DNA from: Actinocorallia sp039871655
Lineage (GTDB): Bacteria; Actinomycetota; Actinomycetes; Streptosporangiales; Streptosporangiaceae
Direction: 5' to 3'
Assembly: GCF_039871655.1 (NCBI RefSeq)
Contig: NZ_JBDPLZ010000014.1
Span: 62,001-126,000, forward strand
Length of the DNA stretch: 64,000 bases
The stretch's first letter is position 1; each line of letters begins with the position of its first letter. Of this stretch, positions 51,241 through 58,433 are shown in pieces. The notes below the pieces were generated by a model. That model made no database searches and was not told the origin of the DNA. It saw nothing but the letters and a program-made list of their open reading frames with translations. The translations under genes were made by a program, and so were the position numbers.

Positions 51241-52913
51241 TCGAACTCCGGGTCATGGTCGGTTTCGAGAAGGACACGCGCCTGTTCGGCCCGGTGGGCG
51301 AGCCGGTCGTAGGTGCGCAGGATCCGGCGGGCGGCGTCGGCCATGCGCCGCTCGAGCAGGGGATCCTGGCTGCGGACCGCCCAGGCCTTGATGCGGGCGT
51401 CGGCGGCGGCCACCAGATCCGCCGGCGACGCCGTGCCGGACAGACCCAGCCGGGTGGCGAGGCCGACCCCGTGCTCTCCGGTGACCCGGAGCAGCTCCTC
51501 CACCTCGTCCGCGGTGAACGTGAGCTCGCCGTTGTAGTACTCGGCGAGGATGCCGAGCTCGGCGAAGCCCGGCTCCGCGGTGCGGATCCGCTCGACCAGC
51601 GCCGCGACCTCGGCGACCGCCGGTGCGGGGCGGCCCTCCGCCCGCCTCGCGGCCAGGCGCTCGGCCGTGATCGCGGCGGTCAGCCTGTCGAGGCCGCTCC
51701 CCAGCTTGATGAGCGAGGCCCGGTTCCCGAAGTGGCCGACCGCCAGGGAGCGCAGCCTGGCCACACCGCTGTCCTCCAGCAGCCGTTCCCGCACCTGCCC
51801 GGGCGCCAGCCCGTCCCGCAGGTAGCCGGTGGCCAGATGGATTCCCCAGACTCCGATCCGGCCGACGAGCGCCCGGCGCCGCTCCTTCGGCAGGGTGATC
51901 CCCGCCGCCGTGAGGTCGTCGCGGTTGGCGAACAGCCCGGCGTCCGACAGCCGCGACACGAGCCGACCCGGCGGTGCCTTCGCCAGGTCCGCCAGCCATT
52001 CGAACTCCTCCTCGCCGAGGGCCTGCGCGCCCACCCCCACCAGGCCGGCGACCGGCACGACGGTGAAGAAGAGCCGTCGGGTCTCGGGACGCTCCAGGTA
52101 CTCGTCCGCCAGCCGGCGGCCGACCTCCATCGGGTCGTAGGTGACCGGGTCGGGCGCTCCCGGCAGGTCCTCGGCCGGGGGCCAGTACTGGTCGCAGCGG
52201 CTCAGCACGCCGAACGCCTTCAACGGGGTGACCGCCCCGCCCGCAGAGCCGACGAACTGCTCGATCGCGGTGTGGTCGCGTTCGTGCATGGCCCGGCTGA
52301 ACAGGTAGAGGATCGCGTCAGCCCGGTCGAGTTCGGCGGCGCTGTCGGCGGCGACGTCCGCGGCGGTCCGGCCCATGCCCTTCAGCACGTCGAGGAGCCC
52401 GGCCTGCTCCGCGGCCGACACGAAGCCGCTGATGCCCAGGTAGTCGGCGGTGTTCTCGGAGTCCTTGCCGTGGACGCTGCCGAGGCCGGGCGTGTCGACC
52501 AGGCGGAACGTCCGCAGCAGCTCGTTCGGCAGCCCGAACTCGACCTTCCGGATGCGCCGCAGCCGGGCCCCGTCTTCGGCGTCCCGTGCCGACACCTCCC
52601 GCAGCTCCCCCGGAGGCAGCTCTTGGACGGTCCCGTCGTCCAACTGGATGCGCAGGGTCTCGGTCGGCGCGTGGTGGAACTCGTTGACGGTGAATGTCAG
52701 CTCCAGCTGGCCCGTCGCGGCGACCTCGGTGCCGAGCAGCGCGTTCACCAGCGTCGACTTACCGCGTTTGATCTGGCCGACCACCGCGAGCCGCATCGGC
52801 TGGTCCAGCCGCGTGATCGCGCCGGCGGCCGCGGCCTTCAGCCGCGAAAGGCCCCCGGCCGCGGCGATCCGCTCGCACTCGCCGAGCAGCCGGACCCGCT
52901 GCGACCTCTCCAT
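51237..52913 (-). CDS. dynamin-like GTPase
   Basis: A protein of 558 residues. G1 AVVGQIKRGKSTLVNALLG (43-61), G2 Thr in LTFTVNEF, G3 RLVDTPGLGSVHG (137-149) and a G4-like VLSRCDQYW (~236-244). The rest is helical, with no clear membrane segment, unlike its partner. Bacterial dynamins often work as hetero-pairs (one soluble, one membrane-inserted); these two genes, separated only by the GrpE-like gene, fit that. Its ATG shares a base with the stop of the 53-residue peptide gene. Confidence 0.85.
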   Translation of the reverse strand: MERSQRVRLLGECERIAAAGGLSRLKAAAAGAITRLDQPMRLAVVGQIKRGKSTLVNALLGTEVAATGQLELTFTVNEFHHAPTETLRIQLDDGTVQELPPGELREVSARDAEDGARLRRIRKVEFGLPNELLRTFRLVDTPGLGSVHGKDSENTADYLGISGFVSAAEQAGLLDVLKGMGRTAADVAADSAAELDRADAILYLFSRAMHERDHTAIEQFVGSAGGAVTPLKAFGVLSRCDQYWPPAEDLPGAPDPVTYDPMEVGRRLADEYLERPETRRLFFTVVPVAGLVGVGAQALGEEEFEWLADLAKAPPGRLVSRLSDAGLFANRDDLTAAGITLPKERRRALVGRIGVWGIHLATGYLRDGLAPGQVRERLLEDSGVARLRSLAVGHFGNRASLIKLGSGLDRLTAAITAERLAARRAEGRPAPAVAEVAALVERIRTAEPGFAELGILAEYYNGELTFTADEVEELLRVTGEHGVGLATRLGLSGTASPADLVAAADARIKAWAVRSQDPLLERRMADAARRILRTYDRLAHRAEQARVLLETDHDPEFE

Positions 52914-53074
52914 CAGTACTCGTCGTCGTGGTCGTCGTCATGGTGGTAGTCGTCCGGCTCATGGCCGTTCACACCGTGGTCGAAGTCGAACGGAGACGTG
53001 TAGCCGGTGTGGTCGGAGGACTCGATCACGTCCTCTTCGGTCAGTTCGCCGTCATCCCAGGTCGGTCCGGACAT
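52913..53074 (-). CDS. 53-residue acidic His/Asp-rich peptide
   Basis: The reading frame from the ATG at 53074 to the TGA at 52913-52915 overlaps the GTPase start (TGATG), which supports real translation. The first half is acidic (MSGPTWDDGELTEEDVIESS); the C-terminus is YHHDDDHDDEY. The His/Asp pattern resembles the tail of the divergently encoded cyclase-like protein. It might bind divalent metal or be a recognition tag within the system. The Shine-Dalgarno is weak (GGGGG). Confidence 0.55.
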   Translation of the reverse strand: MSGPTWDDGELTEEDVIESSDHTGYTSPFDFDHGVNGHEPDDYHHDDDHDDEY

Positions 53075-53218
53075 CGGAACCCCCGTTTTCGCTCGTTCTC
53101 GGGCGGTGTGCTGACAGTAGGTGCGAGATGCCGGGCAGATTCCCTTATACGAGGAGATTGAGGCGGTGGTCTGACGCGAAGATGGAGCGAAACCTCCTGC
53201 GGACGGAAGGGTCGGACG

Positions 53219-54109
53219 ATGACGGCGGTACACCGGCTCACCTGGGTCGTCGACGTCGAGGGATACGGGCGCCGCGACCGCGACGGGCAGAACGACCTGC
53301 AGCGGCGCCTGCACTGGGTGACCACGCAAACCCTGATCATGGCCGGGGTCGCGCATCGCTGCGACCGGCAGGAGCGCGGCGACGGCATCCTCTTCGTCCT
53401 GCCGGCCGGAATCGCCCACGACCGGGTGGTGACGACGCTCGTGTCCGGGCTGCGGGACGTACTGCACGAGGTCAACCGCACACCGGGTGCCGGAGGGCGG
53501 ATGCGGCTGCGCAGCGCTCTCGCGCAGGGGATGGTCGAGCGACAGCCGTCCGGCTTCCAGGGCCAGTCGGTGGTCCTAGCCTGCTATCTGCTGGACGATC
53601 CGCAGGTCAAGCGCGTGCTGGCCGACTCGGAGGAGTCGGATCTGGTGACCGTGATGAGCGACGACCTGCACCGCGACGTGTTCCAGCAGGGCGTCGGCGA
53701 GGGCGTGTACGAGCAGCTCGTCATCCGTCGTCCGGAGAAACAGTTCCACGCCGTCGGCTGGGTCGGCGCCGCCGGACGGGGTCGCAACAACCCCCGTGTC
53801 CCCGTCTACGAGCCGCCGCCGATCGATCTGCGCAGCGCCTCGGAACGACGGACGCAGCAGGTGTTCAACGCGCTGGTCGCGGCGAGCAGCGCCGTCACCG
53901 TGCTCCACACGGGCTACCTGATGGCCGACGCGCTGCTCCCCGAAGAGGACGAGGAGGAGTCGGCCGACGCCTTCTCAGCGCAACCCGAGCGCACCCCACA
54001 CGAGACGGTCGTGACAGATCTGGAAGCGACCGCCGACTACCAGCCGGTGTACGACGACCCCCACCACGACCATGAGCCGCACGGCTCCGACCACGACGAC
54101 TATCTCTGA
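53219..54109 (+). CDS. class III nucleotide cyclase-like protein with His/Asp-rich tail
   Basis: A protein of 296 residues; ATG with GGAAGG upstream. Residues ~1-185 follow a class III cyclase fold: TWVVDVEGYG (first metal Asp), ERGDGILFVLP (second metal Asp in GDG), RLRSALAQGMV and GFQGQSVVLACYLLDD. The transition-state Asn/Arg pair normally in GxxVNxAxR is not present, so it may bind nucleotide without cyclising it. The C-terminal ~40 residues end DDPHHDHEPHGSDHDDYL, echoing the 53-residue peptide across the shared promoter. Divergent from the dynamin/Hsp70 operon. Confidence 0.6.
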   Translation: MTAVHRLTWVVDVEGYGRRDRDGQNDLQRRLHWVTTQTLIMAGVAHRCDRQERGDGILFVLPAGIAHDRVVTTLVSGLRDVLHEVNRTPGAGGRMRLRSALAQGMVERQPSGFQGQSVVLACYLLDDPQVKRVLADSEESDLVTVMSDDLHRDVFQQGVGEGVYEQLVIRRPEKQFHAVGWVGAAGRGRNNPRVPVYEPPPIDLRSASERRTQQVFNALVAASSAVTVLHTGYLMADALLPEEDEEESADAFSAQPERTPHETVVTDLEATADYQPVYDDPHHDHEPHGSDHDDYL

Positions 54110-54142
54110 AGCCTCGCCACGGCCCCTCGTCCTGACGCGGAG

Positions 54143-54178
54143 ACCGGAGGCCGAGCGGTGATCCGCCCCGCCTCCGGT
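54143..54178. terminator. hairpin between the cyclase-like gene and cassette 2
   Basis: ACCGGAGGC pairs with GCCTCCGGT, with an inner GCGG-tgat-CCGC hairpin between. It separates two convergent stops and can act on both strands. Confidence 0.65.
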
Positions 54179-54182
54179 GTCT

Positions 54183-55436
54183 TCACGCGAGCAGATCCCT
54201 TCGGGGCAGCGGCTCCCGCCCCTGCCAGTGCCGGGAGATGACCGCGGCCGTGACCGGCCGCTTGGCGGCCGGCAGGTACCCGACGCGCAGGGGCCACAGC
54301 ACGTGGCCGTTCGACTCGTCGTCCGCGCCGCGTCCCTCCTCCTGGAGGGGGAACTCATCGTCCTTCGACAGGTAGCCGCTCTCCTCGTACTCGGCGACGG
54401 ACCTGCCCGGTGTGATCAACAGGGGGTCCGCGTCCGGGTACGCCTGACCGATCTCGGCGGCGACGAGCCGGTGGGATTCCCGAAGGCGGGCGGACCAGGG
54501 GCTGCGCTCCGCGGGGAAGGGATAGGGGAAGAACAGCCGCAGCGCCTCGTCCAGGTTGACCAGCGCGGGGATCATCTTCGCGGGGTCCCTCTCCTTCAGC
54601 GCGGCCCCGGTCTGCCTGGCGAGGAAACCGACCCTGCCGAGCAGGCGCTCGCGGTAGTCCGCGACGTCGATCGGGGCGATGTCCTTGCCCTTCAGGTAGA
54701 AGAGCCCCTCGCCGAGGCCGCTGAGGGTCCAGGCGAGCCCGACGGCGTCCAGCAGGCCCGCGAGCCGCGTCTCCCAGTCGTCGCGCGAGACGTACCTGTC
54801 GAGTTCGTTGAGCCCGAGGATCGCATCGGGTCTGAGCGCCTGGCCCAGGGAGACCCCCTCGACGCCGAGTCCCGGATGCGGGGTGACCAACCACTCCCCG
54901 CCCGTCTCCGGGGAGACCTGCTCGTGGAGCAGGCCCAGGCACCTGCGGGCGGTCTCCTCCTCCACCCACCAGCACGCCGCGTGCAGGTGCTCCCACACCC
55001 GCGCGGGATCGGCGGCGGTAGAGCGGACGAGGCCCCGGGAGACGGTGCCGAGCTCGGTCCGCAGCCTGCCGAGCGGATCTGCGGCGACGGTCGGCCGGGA
55101 CGTCTCGGTGAAGGCCGGCTCCTCTCCGCTCTTCTCCGAGACGGCCGATTCGCCTGCGGCCCGATCATCCGTGACGGGCTCTTCCGAGGCCTGTCCGTCC
55201 GCGACCTGCGCGGCGGGCGGCTCCGGGGCGTCCGATGGGACGGGCATGCCGGCCACGTACTCGGCCACGACCCGGCGGAGGCCGTCCGCGAGGCGGCCGG
55301 TGGCCTCGGCGCCGCCGGAGCTGCGGCGTTCCGCCAGCTCGTACAGCCCCTTGGCGAAGGCGTTGAGCTCCCACCACAGCGCCCGGTCGTCGTCGTGAGC
55401 GAGCGCCGCGGTGATCAGGTCTTCCAGAGTGCTCAT
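54183..55436 (-). CDS. cassette 2 partner protein (SrfA-position, unknown function)
   Basis: A protein of 417 residues; ATG with GGAGGGCC upstream. Helical N-terminus (LEDLITAALAHDDDRALWWE), acidic Ser/Glu-rich linker (~80-120), then a domain homologous by eye to the cassette 1 partner (RVWEHLHAACWW, GGEWLVTPHPGLGVEGV, HVLWPLRVGYLP). It contains tryptophan-rich helices and FPYPFPAERSPW but no recognised catalytic site. It is 13 bp downstream of the SrfB-like gene. The matching position and homology in both cassettes indicate a required third component. Confidence 0.65.
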   Translation of the reverse strand: MSTLEDLITAALAHDDDRALWWELNAFAKGLYELAERRSSGGAEATGRLADGLRRVVAEYVAGMPVPSDAPEPPAAQVADGQASEEPVTDDRAAGESAVSEKSGEEPAFTETSRPTVAADPLGRLRTELGTVSRGLVRSTAADPARVWEHLHAACWWVEEETARRCLGLLHEQVSPETGGEWLVTPHPGLGVEGVSLGQALRPDAILGLNELDRYVSRDDWETRLAGLLDAVGLAWTLSGLGEGLFYLKGKDIAPIDVADYRERLLGRVGFLARQTGAALKERDPAKMIPALVNLDEALRLFFPYPFPAERSPWSARLRESHRLVAAEIGQAYPDADPLLITPGRSVAEYEESGYLSKDDEFPLQEEGRGADDESNGHVLWPLRVGYLPAAKRPVTAAVISRHWQGREPLPRRDLLA

Positions 55437-55449
55437 GTCGTGGCCCTCC

Positions 55450-58422
55450 TCAGTGCTCGCCGGTGAACGGGTCCCAGTCGGATTGCCAGTCGGACTGCGG
55501 CGGGCTCATGCGGGTGATGAAGACGCCGCCCGGTTCGGAGAGCATCTCGTTGAACGAGCCGGCCTCCTGGTAGCGCGGGTGACCGGGCGAGATGTGCAGG
55601 TCGCCGACCATGTCGAGGTCGGCCCAGCAGACCGCGGGGACGATCCTCCTGTCGCCTCCGGGCTCGGTGACCGGCTGATCCTCCTCGTCAGGCAGCACCG
55701 GAGCCTCGACGGAGAAGGGCCTCCCGTGCATCGAGCCGTCCGCCGCCAGGAACCGGAACACGAAGCCGGGAATGCCCAGCGCCTCCGGATCCGGGTGCCC
55801 GACGTGTTCGGGTTCGATCGGCTTGGCGTCCGGGAGGCGCTTCTCGGCGAGGCGGAGACCGGTCGGCGCGGAGTCGTCCAGCGTCACGCAGGTGTCCGGG
55901 AACCAGTCGTCGGACAGGTCGGCGCGGGCGGGGAAGACGGTCTCCCAGCGCGCCAGCCCCGTGTACGGGTCCGTGGAGCGCACCTGGAGGTCGTAGGGGA
56001 ACGACTTCAGCCGTCCGTTCTCGAACGCCGTCGCCGGCAGCAGGTCGCGCAGCGGCACCGTCGTGTCCTCCAGCACGTACGCGGGACGCTCCCGGGTGGA
56101 CAGGTGGAGCAGCGGGTTCAGGTGCTCGTCGAGTGCCACCTGGTGGAACAACGAGCCCGCGTGGGTCAGTCCGTGGCACTCCTCCAGGTTGTACCGCCCC
56201 CACTCGATGCTCAGCCGCTCGTCCAGATGCCGGCGGACCGTGATGTCGACCGGCGCGGGCAGCCAGGCGCTGCGGGCCGACCGCCCGCCCCGCTCGTCGC
56301 TCAGCGCCAGCGGGGTGCCGTGGTCGATGAGCCGCAGGTTGCCGACGCTGTCCCCGCCCCGGCGGAAGTCGGCCGGCACGTTCAGCATCAGGTTGTCGAC
56401 GTCGACGATCAGGACGTTCTGGCCTTTGGCGATCTTGCCGTCCCCGTCCTTCAGCAGGTTCTCGGCCGAAACGTTGCGCTCGGCCAGGACCTGCGCCCAG
56501 CAGGCACCGATCGACGCGGCCTCCTTCGGCTGGTCCTGCTCGAAGGCGACCGTCGCGGGGTTCCACCCGACGGTGCGGCCGGATCCGGTGGAGAACGCCC
56601 TGGTGAGCTGCTCCAGCACCAGGTCGCGGACGAGCGGCATGCCGGTCGCCCGCCCGGTGAGCGCGACCCCGTCCAACGGCTCGCCCGGCTCGGTCCGCAG
56701 CCGCCGGAGGGCGAGGTCGACGCCGAGCGCCACCGAGCGTCCGACGATCGCCCGGGCGAGCCGCAGGAAGTCCCTCCGCTCCAGGACGAGCCGGTCCTCG
56801 CCGAGGTGCCGCAGCGCGTTCCCCAAGTCCTTGTCGGTCAGGTCCTCGGTCAGCTTCTGGATCTTGTCCAGGGGGAGTGGCCAGGAGTGTTCGTGTTCTT
56901 CGAGTGCCGCCAGTTCCTCCTTGGCCTCCTCGGCCAGGGCCCACAGGCGCTCGAAGGCGGCAGTGAGCGGGACGCTGTAGACGCCCTCCCCCGCCGGGCC
57001 CTCGCCCTCCTGCCGGGGGGTCGCGGTGGGAATCGCCCTGCGCAGGTAGGCCGCGAGCACGGCCGGGGCGGGATCGACCTCCCCGTGGTCGGCGACGCGC
57101 GGGGCGAGCTGCCCCTGCCCGCGCAGCGGCCAGCTCTTCACCAGATGTTCGGGGAGCTCGCCCTCGGCGTGCAGCGCGTCGACGAGCACCGCCTTGATCC
57201 AGTAGAAAATCCGCAGGGTGAGCAGGTCGCCGCCGTACTGAGCGTGGCCGGTCGAGCCCAGGACGCGGGGCGACAGGTGGTAGGCGTGGCCGCGCCTGCG
57301 GGGCTTATCGTCCGCGGTGAGGTTCAGCCGCCGTTCCAGGTGCGGGGTCAGGTCGCGCAGCTCCAGCGCCGTCAGGCAGACATCGGTGGTGCCGCCACCG
57401 ATATCGATGACCAGGACGTTGCGCCGCCAGGTGGTCGCGTCGACCCGGCGGCAACGCGCCCGGAAGAGCTCGGCGCCCAGCCCGGTATCGCCGCCCAGCT
57501 CCCGCATGATGGTGAACATGACGGCGGCGACGCCCTCGTCGAACCGCAGATTGGGCAGCCGGAACCCGGCATCGCGGACGATCTCCCGCAGCCGTTCCCG
57601 GACGTTCGGTGGGGTGGTCGTCGGATAGGTGACGACCACCCGGTCGGCGCGTTTGCCGAAGGTCTCGGGAGACGCGTCGGCGAAGTCGTGCACGCGCTCG
57701 CGCAGATCCCGGTAGATCTGGCGGATGACCCGCTCGGCGACGGGGTCGGAGCCGGCACGCAGCAGCTGCCGCTTGGCGTTGCGGATGTAGGAGACCTCCG
57801 CTTGGGGAACGGGCATCGCGTCCGTGAGCCGCGCCCCGTCCAGGTCCTTGCCCTTGACGAGGAGGATGCTCGGCAGGATCGTCCGCCGTTTGGCCAGTTC
57901 GACCTTGTGCAGCGAGTGGTGGAAGAACGCGGGGGTGTCGAAGGCCTTCCCCGCCAGGTGGTGGAGATGCAGACGGCCCCAGTCTTCCAGGTCGTCGTGC
58001 AGGTCAACGAACTGGGCGAGCGTCTTCCATGCGACGTCCAGGAACTTCAGTTTCTTGGAATCGGTGAGCGGTGCGGGGTCGGCCCCGATGAGCCGCTCGA
58101 TCAGCCGACCGAGATCGTCTCGAGGTTCGTCGTCGTATCCGCGGAAGTCCGGGTCCTCCTCGTCGATCGCCTCCAGCACCTTCGCGAGGTACTCGTGGCG
58201 CCGCGACGGCCACTGCTCCTTGAGCGCCTTCACCAGCTCGTTCCGCAACGCGGTCGCCTGGTAGGGGTCGAACGCCCGGAGCTGGATCTTCTCTTGGGCG
58301 AACAAGGTGGCGGTGGAAGCGGTCGAGCCGTGGTCGATCGCGACGACGTTGAGCGTACCGACCTGCTCGGCGGTCTCGTCCGTCCCTGCCGCGCCGCCGT
58401 ACGCCTCGGGGTTCTCTGTCAT
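55450..58422 (-). CDS. cassette 2 SrfB-like Hsp70/actin-fold ATPase
   Basis: A protein of 990 residues from the ATG at 58422 (GGGCAGGG upstream); a much longer open frame upstream is only the antisense-like frame of the GTPase gene. Phosphate-1 NVVAIDHGSTASTATLF (25-41), VVVTYPTTTPPNVRERL (~262), phosphate-2 NVLVIDIGGGTTDVCL (335-350), GSTGHAQYGGDLLTLRIFYW (~389-408), adenosine motif GVALTGRATGMPLVRD (~585-600) and PKEAASIGACWAQVL. It lacks the 150-residue N-terminal extension of the cassette 1 copy but shares the core and the terminal DPFTGEH. Clear paralogue of the 1121-residue protein. Confidence 0.77.
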   Translation of the reverse strand: MTENPEAYGGAAGTDETAEQVGTLNVVAIDHGSTASTATLFAQEKIQLRAFDPYQATALRNELVKALKEQWPSRRHEYLAKVLEAIDEEDPDFRGYDDEPRDDLGRLIERLIGADPAPLTDSKKLKFLDVAWKTLAQFVDLHDDLEDWGRLHLHHLAGKAFDTPAFFHHSLHKVELAKRRTILPSILLVKGKDLDGARLTDAMPVPQAEVSYIRNAKRQLLRAGSDPVAERVIRQIYRDLRERVHDFADASPETFGKRADRVVVTYPTTTPPNVRERLREIVRDAGFRLPNLRFDEGVAAVMFTIMRELGGDTGLGAELFRARCRRVDATTWRRNVLVIDIGGGTTDVCLTALELRDLTPHLERRLNLTADDKPRRRGHAYHLSPRVLGSTGHAQYGGDLLTLRIFYWIKAVLVDALHAEGELPEHLVKSWPLRGQGQLAPRVADHGEVDPAPAVLAAYLRRAIPTATPRQEGEGPAGEGVYSVPLTAAFERLWALAEEAKEELAALEEHEHSWPLPLDKIQKLTEDLTDKDLGNALRHLGEDRLVLERRDFLRLARAIVGRSVALGVDLALRRLRTEPGEPLDGVALTGRATGMPLVRDLVLEQLTRAFSTGSGRTVGWNPATVAFEQDQPKEAASIGACWAQVLAERNVSAENLLKDGDGKIAKGQNVLIVDVDNLMLNVPADFRRGGDSVGNLRLIDHGTPLALSDERGGRSARSAWLPAPVDITVRRHLDERLSIEWGRYNLEECHGLTHAGSLFHQVALDEHLNPLLHLSTRERPAYVLEDTTVPLRDLLPATAFENGRLKSFPYDLQVRSTDPYTGLARWETVFPARADLSDDWFPDTCVTLDDSAPTGLRLAEKRLPDAKPIEPEHVGHPDPEALGIPGFVFRFLAADGSMHGRPFSVEAPVLPDEEDQPVTEPGGDRRIVPAVCWADLDMVGDLHISPGHPRYQEAGSFNEMLSEPGGVFITRMSPPQSDWQSDWDPFTGEH

Positions 58423-58433
58423 GTTCCCTGCCC

